DNA of 56,618 bases from a virus. This document shows positions 14,749-21,605 of the stretch, piece after piece. Each line of letters opens with the position of its first letter. The first letter of the stretch is position 1. Where the stretch lies: positions 1 to 56,618 of the IMG/VR virus record IMGVR_UViG_3300043353_000072; one strand, written 5' to 3'. The notes under the pieces are model-generated. The model saw nothing but the letters and a program-made list of their open reading frames with translations, searched no databases and was not told the DNA's origin. Position numbers and translations under genes: made by a program.

Positions 14749-14989
14749 ATCTCGGGATGCTGACAGCACCTCCCACCGTCTCAGGTGCGCAGTTCAGCAC
14801 GCGGCAGGTCGGAAGGCCTGCCGCATTAAAGCGGGTTCGGACGGCGCCGGCGATGGCAAGTAAAGCCGCTGGCGCCGCCGGCCCGGCCGGACAGTAGAGG
14901 CAAGCATACGCTCCGCGTGGAGCGTTCGGCGCCGATGCTCCACTGGCCGGTATTTGCTTTGACTTTCAAAAAATGCCGCAGAAGGTGAT
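14749..14989. other. Convergent gap with two hairpins
   Basis: No gene seen. Between the rightward cluster and the end of a leftward operon there are two inverted repeats: 14801-14808 with 14817-14824 (8 bp, GCGGCAGG) and 14908-14914 with 14919-14925 (7 bp, ACGCTCC, 4-base loop). Neither is followed by a clear U-tract, so termination here may be Rho-dependent or weak. Confidence 0.45.
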
Positions 14990-15301
14990 TTATGTTAATT
15001 CGCGGCCGTCCGGGGTCATGGGCGGGTACTCCGGCCGGCCGGCCATCGGGACCTCGGCCGCCGCCTCCAAGGCCAGCAAATTCGCCGGGGTCAGCTTCAA
15101 CGCCACCCAGTCAGCGGGCGGCTGGGTGGCCCAGCCCTCGTCAACCCCGGTCACGAAGCCGCGGGCGATCAGCCGCCGCGCCGCCTTCGCCCAGCGTGGC
15201 GCGGGAAGATAGGCCCGGCCCTGTTGCGCCGCCGCCGCGGTGTCCTGGATCAGCCGCAGTTCCGTGATCGACAGGTCAAGGATGCACAGATGGAACCTCA
15301 T
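14990..15301 (-). CDS. Unknown protein, last gene of P1 operon
   Basis: A 103-residue protein with a small winged-helix look (ITELRLIQDTAAAAQQG, RWAKAARRLIARGFVTGVDE, WVALKLTPANLLALEAA). Possibly DNA-binding, but no family was recognised. It ends the leftward operon that begins at the promoter element near 17701-17759. Confidence 0.65.
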   Translation of the reverse strand: MRFHLCILDLSITELRLIQDTAAAAQQGRAYLPAPRWAKAARRLIARGFVTGVDEGWATQPPADWVALKLTPANLLALEAAAEVPMAGRPEYPPMTPDGRELT

Positions 15302-15304
15302 GGC

Positions 15305-15562
15305 TCACTCCCGGGTCGGCGGCACGTAGGACGCCGGCGGCCGGTCCGGTTCCACCCCCGACTCCCGCGCCGCCACGTCATGCGCGAAACACATGAGCCG
15401 CGCGGTATCTTCCTCCGTCACCATGACGACCCGCGTCAGGTTTGGCAGTTCCCGGATGACGGCCGCGCGCACGGCGGCGGCGTTGCCGGCGGTGCTGACA
15501 TCATGGCGGATCAGCACCAGGTCGTCGGTCTCGATCAGCACCATCACGGCGATGGATGCCAT
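15305..15562 (-). CDS. Unknown protein (85 aa)
   Basis: Alternating hydrophobic strands (SIAVMVLIETDDLVLIRHD, LTRVVMVTEEDTARLMCFAHDV) suggest a small alpha/beta fold. It lies 3 bases upstream of the next gene in a leftward operon. No family recognised. Confidence 0.65.
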   Translation of the reverse strand: MASIAVMVLIETDDLVLIRHDVSTAGNAAAVRAAVIRELPNLTRVVMVTEEDTARLMCFAHDVAARESGVEPDRPPASYVPPTRE

Positions 15563-15574
15563 GGTCCCCTCCCC

Positions 15575-15733
15575 TCACAGATACCCGGCCACCAGCAGGA
15601 TCAGCAGCACCAGCAGCGCGAGGCCCAGCCCGCCGGACGGGTAATAACCCCAGCCGGTGGAGTAGGGCCAGGCGGGCAGCGCCGCCACCACGACCAGGAT
15701 CAGCAAGAGCAGCAGCGCGAATCGTTGGGTCAT
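15575..15733 (-). CDS. DUF3309-type small membrane peptide (52 aa)
   Basis: I chose ATG 15733 because AAAGGAG precedes it. The peptide MTQRFALLLLLILVVVAAL has one hydrophobic segment, then PAWPYSTGWGYYPSGGLG and a second hydrophobic segment LALLVLLILLVAGYL. The GWGYYPSGGLG turn is the signature of DUF3309, a host-type peptide common in proteobacterial chromosomes and rare in phages. A membrane role is certain by sequence; the function is unknown. Confidence 0.8.
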   Translation of the reverse strand: MTQRFALLLLLILVVVAALPAWPYSTGWGYYPSGGLGLALLVLLILLVAGYL

Positions 15734-15747
15734 CGACGCGTCTCCTT

Positions 15748-16071
15748 TCAGTTGGGTCGGGACGTCTTGTGGATGTCGCCCCATAGCAGGTTCATCGCGA
15801 GGTTGCCGGCCTGCAGTCGCGCCAGTTCCGGCGCCGCCTCCGCCATGGTGGCGAATCGGGTGCGCCGCACCTCGTAGCGCCAGGTGGCGCGGTTGGCGTT
15901 ACAGATGGCGCACCACGGGTTGATGGCGCCCGACGCCAGCATGCCCACGACGTCCCGGCGCAACGGCTGGCGGACCTCCCGCTCCGCCTCCGCCTCGGTT
16001 TCCACCTCGCCAGTCGCGGCCACGATGCAATGGCGGGACGGGCACAGGCACTGAGCGATCCAGAGGGCCAT
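15748..16071 (-). CDS. Cysteine-containing unknown protein (107 aa)
   Basis: Two cysteine pairs (CLCPSRHC near the start, WCAICNAN near residue 55) could bind a metal. The C-terminal half is helical (RTRFATMAEAAPELARLQAG). It belongs to the leftward small-gene operon. No family recognised. Confidence 0.6.
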   Translation of the reverse strand: MALWIAQCLCPSRHCIVAATGEVETEAEAEREVRQPLRRDVVGMLASGAINPWCAICNANRATWRYEVRRTRFATMAEAAPELARLQAGNLAMNLLWGDIHKTSRPN

Positions 16072-16073
16072 GG

Positions 16074-16349
16074 TCAGTGTCCTATCTTCTCGCGGTCAAT
16101 GACGTTGCGCGGTCCGCCGCCGGCCTCCGCCTCCCAGCGCGCCGCCTGCTCGTCCATGCGTCGGGCGGCCTCCGCGCGGGTGATGAATGTGCCGGTGCCA
16201 GCCGCGGCCATTGGCACGGGCGGCCAGTCCATGGCGGCCTCGGCCCGCAGGTCCCGGGCCAGTTCGCGGCAGGTGCGGCCCATCTGGGCGGGGTTGAGCG
16301 GGTACTTGGTCCGCTGGGCGCCACGGGAAGAGTCCCGGCCCGGGCTCAC
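16074..16349 (-). CDS. Unknown helical protein (91 aa)
   Basis: GTG 16349 overlaps the upstream stop as GTGA, which fixes the start; longer readings are antisense artefacts. Charged helices (AQMGRTCRELARDLRAEAAM, TRAEAARRMDEQAARWEAEA). No family recognised. Confidence 0.6.
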   Translation of the reverse strand: MSPGRDSSRGAQRTKYPLNPAQMGRTCRELARDLRAEAAMDWPPVPMAAAGTGTFITRAEAARRMDEQAARWEAEAGGGPRNVIDREKIGH

Positions 16350-16543
16350 AGGTCCAGGCTCCGGGCCGCCTCGCGCCGCAGCCGGTCCCGGCAGTCCGGG
16401 CATACGGTGGCGCCGTGGGAACTGAACCAGTGCTCGCACGCCCGGCAGTAGCGTTTCTCGGTGCCGGGCGGCGACCACCAGTTGGGCATGCGTTTGGGAT
16501 CGTCAGGCGGGTCAACATCATGGCGTCGACCCTGGCGGGTCAT
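16346..16543 (-). CDS. Zinc-ribbon protein (65 aa)
   Basis: YCRACEHWFSSHGATVCPDC gives a CxxC-x13-CxxC zinc ribbon in the middle of a short protein, flanked by a basic helix (RDRLRREAARSL). Overlaps both neighbours by four bases. Possible nucleic-acid binding; no family named. Confidence 0.65.
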   Translation of the reverse strand: MTRQGRRHDVDPPDDPKRMPNWWSPPGTEKRYCRACEHWFSSHGATVCPDCRDRLRREAARSLDL

Positions 16544-16788
16544 CCGGGCCGGGTGCCCCGTTCACGGTCCCGCTCCGCCAGCGCGCGTTCGTTCCAGCCC
16601 AAGGTCCAGGACAGCCGGGCGGCCGTGAACGTCAGCCCCTCCCCGTGCGGGTCCTGGTGCGGGTTCTGGTGGAAGCCGAGGCCCTCCCGGTGCGCCAGGA
16701 TGCCGTCCGCGAAGGCGTCCAGGTCCAGGTCCCGGAGGGTGGCGCCGCCCCGCAGCAGGCGCTCATAGCGCGGGTCGGCGGTGCTCAT
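16540..16788 (-). CDS. Unknown protein (82 aa)
   Basis: Contains a His/Gln-rich stretch (FHQNPHQDPHGEG) and a helix (LGWNERALAERDRERG). It overlaps its neighbours by four bases in the P1 operon. No family recognised. Confidence 0.65.
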   Translation of the reverse strand: MSTADPRYERLLRGGATLRDLDLDAFADGILAHREGLGFHQNPHQDPHGEGLTFTAARLSWTLGWNERALAERDRERGTRPG

Positions 16789-16916
16789 ATCAGGCCCAGC
16801 TTGTGCAGCAGCGCGGCGACGATGAACATCCCGATCAGCAGCAGCGGACCGCCCGGCCTGGGCCGGCGGCGCCGGTTGACCACCCGGTAGATCATCATCC
16901 GTCCGAAGGCGTTCAT
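16785..16916 (-). CDS. Single-pass membrane peptide (43 aa)
   Basis: ATG 16916 overlaps the previous stop (ATGA). A basic N-terminus (YRVVNRRRRPRPGG) precedes one hydrophobic segment (PLLLIGMFIVAALLHKLGLI), so an N-in orientation is expected. Too short to name; it lies in an operon of accessory genes, which argues against a holin. Confidence 0.55.
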   Translation of the reverse strand: MNAFGRMMIYRVVNRRRRPRPGGPLLLIGMFIVAALLHKLGLI

Positions 16917-17230
16917 GCCACGGGCTCCGGGACGCGGGCCCGAACCCGCCTGGGCGCGGGCTCCGGTTCTGGCTCCGGTCGGAACCGCGCGTCCCCGGGA
17001 CCCATCACGCCGGTTTCGTGCATGAGGTTCAGCATGCGTTCCAGCCAGAACGGCGCCGGGCTGGTGCCGTTGAGCCAGTGCCGCATGGTCCGCTCGGGCA
17101 CGCCCACCCAGGTGGCGAACGTCGCCTGGGTGAAGGCCAGCGCCACCAGGGCGTCCCGCATGTCCGCGTTGCTCATGAAGCGCCGAGGGGCGCGGACTCC
17201 CGTCCGCGCCTTGGTTGGTTGTTTCGTCAT
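16913..17230 (-). CDS. HTH regulator, YdaS/XRE-like (105 aa)
   Basis: Residues about 20-72 form an HTH: NADMRDALVALAFTQATFAT, then WVGVPERTMRHWLNGTSPAP, typical of small XRE-like or YdaS-like proteins. The C-terminus is a Pro/Glu/Arg tail. Possible regulator of the small-gene operons. Confidence 0.7.
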   Translation of the reverse strand: MTKQPTKARTGVRAPRRFMSNADMRDALVALAFTQATFATWVGVPERTMRHWLNGTSPAPFWLERMLNLMHETGVMGPGDARFRPEPEPEPAPRRVRARVPEPVA

Positions 17231-17472
17231 GGCCGCACGGACTCCGACAGGTCCAGCCGCCGCTCGATCCGGTCCAGCCGCGCCTCGATCCGATCCAGCC
17301 GCCGGGACTGGTTGGCGAAGTCACCGTGCAGGCCGGCGACCTGGGCTTCCAGGGAGGTCATGCGGGTTTTGAGGTCGGCCATGTCCTCCCGCAGCCGGTC
17401 CAGGCCGGTGTGGACCCGCGCGAACTGTTCGCGCAGGTAATCCAGCACCTCGGCGTTCGGGTTGTCGCTCAC
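17227..17472 (-). CDS. Coiled-coil protein (81 aa)
   Basis: GTG 17472 overlaps the upstream stop as GTGA. Heptads run through most of the protein (LREDMADLKTRMTSLEAQVA, then SRRLDRIEARLDRIERRLDL). This is a widespread alphaproteobacterial and phage coiled-coil type with no known function. Confidence 0.7.
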   Translation of the reverse strand: MSDNPNAEVLDYLREQFARVHTGLDRLREDMADLKTRMTSLEAQVAGLHGDFANQSRRLDRIEARLDRIERRLDLSESVRP

Positions 17473-17681
17473 TGGGCGGCCTCCCGCACCTGCTGGAACG
17501 TCCACACGCGGCCCGTGCCGCGGTCGTCCACCTTGTAGGCGGTGGTGGCGTCCAGGAAGCCCAGGACCGGGCTCGGGATCGACGTCAGGCCCAGCACCCG
17601 GATGCCGCGCCGGGTCAGCACCCGCATGGCGGTGTCGCCAAAGTGGCGGACCGCGATTTGTTGGGAAACGGAAGCACTCAT
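17469..17681 (-). CDS. Unknown protein, first gene of P1 operon (70 aa)
   Basis: I chose ATG 17681, which has GGAG nine bases upstream; a TTG start five codons earlier is less likely. It lies 19 bases after the conserved leader of promoter element P1. Small alpha/beta look (RHFGDTAMRVLTRRGIRVLG). No family recognised. Confidence 0.65.
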   Translation of the reverse strand: MSASVSQQIAVRHFGDTAMRVLTRRGIRVLGLTSIPSPVLGFLDATTAYKVDDRGTGRVWTFQQVREAAQ

Positions 17682-17700
17682 CGAAGGAAACTCCAACCGG

Positions 17701-17759
17701 CCCGGGCTGTATTGCCCGCGGCACGCCCTCTAATTAGGCCACCGTTGCCGCTCGGTCAA
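17701..17759 (-). promoter_or_regulatory. Repeated promoter-leader element P1
   Basis: On the minus strand: -35 TTGACC (17754-17759), 17-base spacer, -10 TAATTA (17731-17736), then the leader GCCGCGGGCAAT plus ACAGCCCGGG (17701-17722), which can fold CGGGC with GCCCG. The same arrangement recurs at P2, P3 and P4. Drives the operon 17681-14990. Confidence 0.75.
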
Positions 17760-17776
17760 TCCATTTCCTGCTACTA

Positions 17777-17808
17777 TTCCATCACTCCATCAATCCATCA
17801 TTCCATCA
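17777..17808. repeat. Four tandem 8-bp repeats (NTCCATCA) upstream of P1
   Basis: Four consecutive units, each ending TCCATCA, lie just upstream of the P1 -35 box. Tandem 7-8 bp direct repeats are typical binding sites of ribbon-helix-helix repressors, and an RHH protein is encoded at 23596. The included word CAATCCATCAT (17791-17801) recurs upstream of P3, P4 and the initiator gene. Confidence 0.6.
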
Positions 17809-17813
17809 AACTG

Positions 17814-18092
17814 TCATTCATCCCTGGCCCGGTTGAGGATGCGGGACTGCCGGATGTCGTGCGTCATGACCCAGTATTTCCAGCCGTCCCCGAGGCGCAG
17901 ATAGCGGTAGGTGGTCCGCCCGTATGGCGCGTCATCGCCCCGCTCCCGGATGGCGGTGAACAGGGCCGCGTAGACGTTCTCGTTGTGCGGACCGCGCACG
18001 ATGTAAAAGTGCGGGTTCTCCGGCATGGTCTTGGCGAACACCCAGTTGAGCGGCTCAACGGCCAGCCGCAGTTCCTCGTTGGTCATCGGCAT
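17814..18092 (-). CDS. Unknown protein (92 aa)
   Basis: ATG 18092 has GGAG seven bases upstream. It contains HFYIVRGPHNENVYAALFTA and TTYRYLRLGDGWKYWVMTHD, a small alpha/beta protein of a type found in plasmids and phages of proteobacteria. Last gene of the P2 operon. Function unknown. Confidence 0.7.
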   Translation of the reverse strand: MPMTNEELRLAVEPLNWVFAKTMPENPHFYIVRGPHNENVYAALFTAIRERGDDAPYGRTTYRYLRLGDGWKYWVMTHDIRQSRILNRARDE

Positions 18093-18163
18093 GGACAATC
18101 TCCTGAAAGCACGAGCGGCACGCCGGTATAGCGTGCCGTCCGCGTGGGGTCAGCGATTGCGGG

Positions 18164-18346
18164 TCAGTCGTGCTGGCGGACCTTTATGGTGTCCCCGATG
18201 GACAGGTGGCCGGCCTCGCGGATCATTTCCAGCGCGGCCTCCGTGATGCCGGCCTCCAGGTCATCGCCCTCGTGGCCGCGAACCAGCCGGTGGTCCAGTT
18301 CGCCGCCCTCGTTGCAGAAGGATACTCTCGCCCAGGTGGTGCTCAT
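18164..18346 (-). CDS. Unknown acidic protein (60 aa)
   Basis: Short protein with a strand (TWARVSFCNEGGELDHRLV), then a helix (GITEAALEMIREAG) and a closing strand (IGDTIKVRQHD). Part of the P2 operon. No family recognised. Confidence 0.6.
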   Translation of the reverse strand: MSTTWARVSFCNEGGELDHRLVRGHEGDDLEAGITEAALEMIREAGHLSIGDTIKVRQHD

Positions 18347-18373
18347 GGTGGTGCTCCGTGTTGATGGTGGTGG

Positions 18374-18715
18374 TCAGTGCAGCAGGTCCCCGAGGCCCAG
18401 GGCCACGAAAGCGGCCTTGAGATCCTCGGAGAAGCCGGGATCAATCCCCGGCCGGCGGCCGTCCCGTTCCTCATACCAGGCGAAGGTTTCCCGGACGTAG
18501 GCCACGAACTCCGCGTCGGTGTCGCAGCGGATCAGCGTGGTGTCCCCCTCCGTGTAGGAGAACCAGATGCGCTTGGTCGGGTTGATCCAGTTGCCGAAGT
18601 ATTCGGCGTCCTGCCGGCTGTCGAACTGGGCGAAGCCGTTGCCGGTGGAGCACGCCCCAAAGTCGTAGAGGTAGCGGCTGGCCGGCGCGAACTCGTCGGT
18701 GCGGTGCACGGCCAT
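18374..18715 (-). CDS. Unknown protein (113 aa)
   Basis: ATG 18715 starts two bases after the upstream stop; a longer frame start lacks support. Aromatic-rich (YLYDFGACSTGNGFAQFDS, YFGNWINPTKRIWFSYTEGD), then an acidic C-terminal helix. Part of the P2 operon. No family recognised. Confidence 0.65.
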   Translation of the reverse strand: MAVHRTDEFAPASRYLYDFGACSTGNGFAQFDSRQDAEYFGNWINPTKRIWFSYTEGDTTLIRCDTDAEFVAYVRETFAWYEERDGRRPGIDPGFSEDLKAAFVALGLGDLLH

Positions 18716-18717
18716 GG

Positions 18718-18948
18718 TCAGGCCCTCACCTTGTCGGCGCCGATGATGGCGCACATGGAATAGGACCCGTGCGGTTTGAATTGCTCCACGCCCTCGTAGA
18801 CGTACAGGCGCCGGAGGCGACTGGCGCCGTTTACCTGGATCGTCACCGTCTGTTCGGTGCGGCCCAGGATTTCGAAGGCGTGGATGGAGTCGTGGTCCAC
18901 GATGGAGCGGGTCCAGTAGGTCTTGCCGACTTCGAATTTGGTGGTCAT
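18718..18948 (-). CDS. Conserved unknown protein, MTTKFEVGKTY family (76 aa)
   Basis: Starts MTTKFEVGKTYWTRSIVDHD and ends VEQFKPHGSYSMCAIIGADK, a conserved pattern seen in plasmids, phages and genomes of many proteobacteria, without known function. All-beta in appearance. I chose ATG 18948; a GTG at 18960 that overlaps the previous stop is the alternative. Confidence 0.75.
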   Translation of the reverse strand: MTTKFEVGKTYWTRSIVDHDSIHAFEILGRTEQTVTIQVNGASRLRRLYVYEGVEQFKPHGSYSMCAIIGADKVRA

Positions 18949-18956
18949 GGCGGGCC

Positions 18957-19169
18957 TCACGAGTTGTCGTTGCGGGACATGGTGCGGGCGTACGCCTCGC
19001 TGACCGGTTCGGTGAGCCGGACCTGGGCCGGCCGGACGGAGAAGATCACGGCGATGGGACCGTGCACCGCGCGGACCTTGGCGGCCGGGTCCCCGTCGTC
19101 GGAGATAAGCATGCGGCCCGGGCCGCCCTCCGCCGCGTAGCCGCGCGGCCAGAATTCAACGATCCTCAT
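18957..19169 (-). CDS. Unknown protein (70 aa)
   Basis: ATG 19169 lies 4 bases after the upstream stop. Strand-rich (MRIVEFWPRGYAAEGG, AVIFSVRPAQVRLTEP). Second gene of the P2 operon. No family recognised. Confidence 0.6.
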   Translation of the reverse strand: MRIVEFWPRGYAAEGGPGRMLISDDGDPAAKVRAVHGPIAVIFSVRPAQVRLTEPVSEAYARTMSRNDNS

Positions 19170-19173
19170 GGGG

Positions 19174-19353
19174 TCAGCCCTCCGCCGAAAGCGCGGTGTA
19201 GAACCGCTCGCCGCGGGCCATGCCGGCCGCCGCGCGGTCAATCGCCGCCAGCCGCGCCTTGTAGGTTTCCTCGGTCATTTCCGAGGTCATGTAGCGCCGG
19301 TCCAGCGCGTCCGTCTGGCGCGCGGTCCATGCTTCGATTTGTTGTTCAGTCAT
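19174..19353 (-). CDS. Small helical protein, first gene of P2 operon (59 aa)
   Basis: ATG 19353 lies 19 bases after the P2 leader. The protein, MTEQQIEAWTARQTDALDRR and onward, is helical and charged, with YMTSEMTEETYKARLAAID in the middle. Too short for many gene finders but supported by promoter and spacing. Function unknown. Confidence 0.65.
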   Translation of the reverse strand: MTEQQIEAWTARQTDALDRRYMTSEMTEETYKARLAAIDRAAAGMARGERFYTALSAEG

Positions 19354-19372
19354 GTGGGTTCGGCCTTGTCTC

Positions 19373-19433
19373 GCCCGGGCTGCATTGCCCGCGGCGCGGC
19401 TCAGTAATTAGGCCACCATTGCCGCATCGTCAA
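19373..19433 (-). promoter_or_regulatory. Repeated promoter-leader element P2
   Basis: Minus strand: -35 TTGACG (19428-19433), 17-base spacer, -10 TAATTA (19405-19410), then the conserved leader at 19373-19395. The spacer GCGGCAATGGTGGCC is nearly that of P1. It drives 19353-17814. Confidence 0.75.
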
Positions 19434-19442
19434 CGGGAAATG

Positions 19443-19482
19443 TGATGCCAACGTATGATTACATCAACATACGTTGGCATCA
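19443..19482. promoter_or_regulatory. 15-bp perfect inverted repeat upstream of P2
   Basis: 19443-19457 (TGATGCCAACGTATG) pairs perfectly with 19468-19482, with a 10-base loop. The right arm extends into ATACGTTGGCATCATGATG (19469-19487), a 19-base word found again exactly at 22942-22960, at the start of parA. It is a candidate operator or partition site. A second, shorter palindrome (GGCAT at 19476 with ATGCC at 19490) overlaps it. Confidence 0.7.
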
Positions 19483-19495
19483 TGATGTCATGCCG

Positions 19496-20449
19496 TCAGC
19501 CCACCTGATAGTGGCTCCGTTTGGCCAGGAAGTCGGCCCGCGCCTCCGGCAGCACGTTGACCAGGGTGTCGCGGATGAACGACCGGGCGCCGTCCGCGTA
19601 GTGGCGGAAATGACCGCGCCGGATATGCGGGACCGGGCTCGCGTGGTGCCCGTCCCCGGCGGCCTGCCGAGGCCCGCCGTGGCGCGCCCGCAGGGCCGTG
19701 ACGTACGGCCCGGAGTCGATGGTGGTGTAGGGCGGGATCGTCGGCTTGCCGGAGCGCCTCCGCGCCCGGTTCAGCTTGTCCGAGGCGGCTACCACGCGCC
19801 GGTCCAGCCCGTTGGTGTTCAGCAGCATGAGGGCCGCCATCAGCGGGTCCAGGACGTTGCCGGCGGCGGCGTTCTCCGGCGACCCGCCGTTGTTGATTAC
19901 CTCCATGCCGCGCTCGTAGCGCCAGGCCGAGGGCGCCACCGAACAGTTGTACTTCGCGTCGAACGGCATGCCCGGGTCCGGCCCGAACAGCAGCGCGCGG
20001 TCCCCGATGGTCAGCAGGCGCCGGCCGCCGATGCTGGCGGGTTGCAGTTCCACCACCTCGCAGTCATCGCCCACCGGATTGACCAGATAGGCGGCCGTCT
20101 CGTTGAGATCCTCGCCGGGCCGCAGGCCTCCCCAGGTGTGCACGAACAGCCAAGGGTCGCGGAACGGCTGCGGCAGGGCGCCGGCGTAGAACATCTTGGC
20201 GCCACGGTTGCCGCAGTCCATCAGCAGGTCGTTGTCCAGCCGGCCCAGGTCGAAGACGCGGCCCGCCTGGACCGCCTCCACGGCCATCTCACAGGTGACT
20301 TCGACCTCATGCTGGGTGGGCATGTGCTGCGGCGGTCCGGCCTCCGGGAAGGCCTGCGTCACCAGGAAGTCCAGCACCGCCTCGCGGATGCCCGGGACGG
20401 TGGCGTGCCACGGCAGGAAGTCATCGACGGGGTGAGCATAAGTGTTCAT
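19496..20449 (-). CDS. AcrVA2-like protein
   Basis: A 317-residue protein. The C-terminal region reads VPHIRRGHFRHY followed by an exposed strand ending RDTLVN, matching the PHIRRGHWxxY motif near the C-terminus of AcrVA2, the Cas12a anti-CRISPR that lowers Cas12a mRNA. AcrVA2-like proteins are widespread in phages and plasmids, and most have not been tested. The N-terminal domain (LPWHATVPGIREAVLDFL and after) is less clear. It is the last gene of the P3 operon. I chose ATG 20449 (overlaps previous stop). Confident about the motif, not about activity. Confidence 0.55.
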   Translation of the reverse strand: MNTYAHPVDDFLPWHATVPGIREAVLDFLVTQAFPEAGPPQHMPTQHEVEVTCEMAVEAVQAGRVFDLGRLDNDLLMDCGNRGAKMFYAGALPQPFRDPWLFVHTWGGLRPGEDLNETAAYLVNPVGDDCEVVELQPASIGGRRLLTIGDRALLFGPDPGMPFDAKYNCSVAPSAWRYERGMEVINNGGSPENAAAGNVLDPLMAALMLLNTNGLDRRVVAASDKLNRARRRSGKPTIPPYTTIDSGPYVTALRARHGGPRQAAGDGHHASPVPHIRRGHFRHYADGARSFIRDTLVNVLPEARADFLAKRSHYQVG

Positions 20450-20682
20450 GGCCGGCCTCCGTGACAGGTGCTGTAGGTGTTGCCGAACGGGTCGGTGCGC
20501 GAGGTGCACGAGGTGCGCGGACCGCCACGCTCCCCGAATGTCTCATGGGTATATCCCAGCGGATCGGTCCGCTCGGACCGGGCCAGGGACCGCTCGGGCG
20601 GCGCGCGGCGGACGGGCTCCGCCACGCAGGCGCCGGCCGCCAGCCCGAAGGCGGCGGCCAGCAGCGTGAGGCGCGGGCTCAC
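20446..20682 (-). CDS. Small lipoprotein (78 aa)
   Basis: GTG 20682 overlaps the upstream stop as GTGA. The signal (SPRLTLLAAAFGLAAGAC) ends in a lipobox with Cys about residue 19. The mature part holds two related units (RTDPLGYTHETFGERGG and RTDPFGNTYSTCHGG). Exported and lipid-anchored by sequence. A surface-exclusion or moron role is possible but unproven. Confidence 0.65.
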   Translation of the reverse strand: MSPRLTLLAAAFGLAAGACVAEPVRRAPPERSLARSERTDPLGYTHETFGERGGPRTSCTSRTDPFGNTYSTCHGGRP

Positions 20683-20975
20683 GGGCGCCCCGTCAGGGAC
20701 GGATGGCGCACGCAGCGGTCGACCAGGGCTTGCCACCGATAGCTGCCAATCGGGCAGCCGCGGGTTTCCAGTTCCCGCGCGATGATGCGGTAGGGCCGGC
20801 CGGCCAGGGCCTCGGCCCGACGCCGGGCCAGGCGCATGCGCTGGACCTCACCGCGCGACACCTGGGTATGGCACTCGCTCGGCGCGTGCCACGCATCGAC
20901 GTCCGCGTGAAGGTCTATCTCGACGGCCTCGCATTTCGCCAGGATGGTGGCCACCCGGCCCAGGTGGCGGATCAT
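20679..20975 (-). CDS. Unknown protein (98 aa)
   Basis: Begins with a hydrophobic helix (GRVATILAKCEAVEIDLHAD), then a basic helical part (RMRLARRRAEALAGRPYRII). It overlaps both neighbours by four bases. Possibly nucleic-acid binding from its basic charge. No family recognised. Confidence 0.65.
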   Translation of the reverse strand: MIRHLGRVATILAKCEAVEIDLHADVDAWHAPSECHTQVSRGEVQRMRLARRRAEALAGRPYRIIARELETRGCPIGSYRWQALVDRCVRHPSLTGRP

Positions 20976-21196
20976 CGGCCGGCCTCCGCCACGTGATACA
21001 GGTCGCCGTCCTGGCGCAACTGTCCGGCGCGCACGAGCCCGCCCATGATTTGCTGGTACTGGTGGAGGGTGCAGCCCTGGCCCATCAGGGCGGCGTAAAT
21101 CACGCCACCCGGCGCCCCGGTCGGGCCAGCGGCCCGGACCGAGTCAATGATGGCGGATGCGACCATGCGCAGCAGGCGGATTTGTTCCTGGGTCAT
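20972..21196 (-). CDS. Small winged-helix-like protein (74 aa)
   Basis: Pattern of helix (EQIRLLRMVASAIIDSVRAA), GAPGGVIYAALMGQG, helix (YQQIMGGLVRAGQLRQ), then a short wing (DGDLYHV), typical of small winged-helix DNA-binding proteins of phages. Possible regulator; target unknown. Confidence 0.65.
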   Translation of the reverse strand: MTQEQIRLLRMVASAIIDSVRAAGPTGAPGGVIYAALMGQGCTLHQYQQIMGGLVRAGQLRQDGDLYHVAEAGR

Positions 21197-21531
21197 CGGC
21201 CGCCTCCGGTCGTCACGCGAAGCTGGAAGGTGCCCACGGCGTTCTCCCCGGTCAGCCGGGTCCAGCCGCAGCGGTCGCAGTAGAAGGAGTCGCCGCCGTC
21301 GATGGCCACCACGTCCGACATGGACATGGAAGCGAAGCGGAAGCCCTCCGGATGGTCCACGTTGAAGACGCGGAACAGTTCTTCCAGGGCGGCCTCAGCC
21401 GGCATGTCCGGCAGGTCGTCGGCCCAGATCATTTCGTAACGGCTGTAGTCGACGTGGCCAATGGCATCCAGCGAACGGTAGTTGAATTCACGCTGGAACT
21501 CGTCGCGAAGGCGCAGGAAACGGTATCTCAT
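21193..21531 (-). CDS. YodL-domain-like protein, first gene of P3 operon (112 aa)
   Basis: The central region FNVDHPEGFRFASMSMSDVV resembles the YodL domain pattern (P-x-FRG-x-SLSVSDVV), followed by a cysteine pair (FYCDRCGW). ATG 21531 is 15 bases after the P3 leader. YodL-type domains are common in plasmid and phage DNA-processing proteins, with unclear function. Confidence 0.6.
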   Translation of the reverse strand: MRYRFLRLRDEFQREFNYRSLDAIGHVDYSRYEMIWADDLPDMPAEAALEELFRVFNVDHPEGFRFASMSMSDVVAIDGGDSFYCDRCGWTRLTGENAVGTFQLRVTTGGGR

Positions 21532-21546
21532 GGTGTGGTCCTCTGT

Positions 21547-21605
21547 GCCCGGGCTGCATTGCCCGCGGCTGAACGTATTTAGGCCAAGGTTGCCGGTAGT
21601 GTCAA
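21547..21605 (-). promoter_or_regulatory. Repeated promoter-leader element P3
   Basis: Minus strand: -35 TTGACA (21600-21605), 18-base spacer, -10 TAAATA (21576-21581), then the conserved leader (21547-21569). The spacer ends CCGGCAACCTTGGCC, identical to P4. It drives 21531-19496. Confidence 0.75.

Noticed and set aside
17777-17808. Tandem repeats as a CRISPR array
   Set aside because: Units are 8 bp with no spacers, so they are operator-like direct repeats, not CRISPR.
19442-20464. 340-codon open frame on the plus strand
   Set aside because: Antisense to the AcrVA2-like gene and running over the P2 inverted repeat; no domain.
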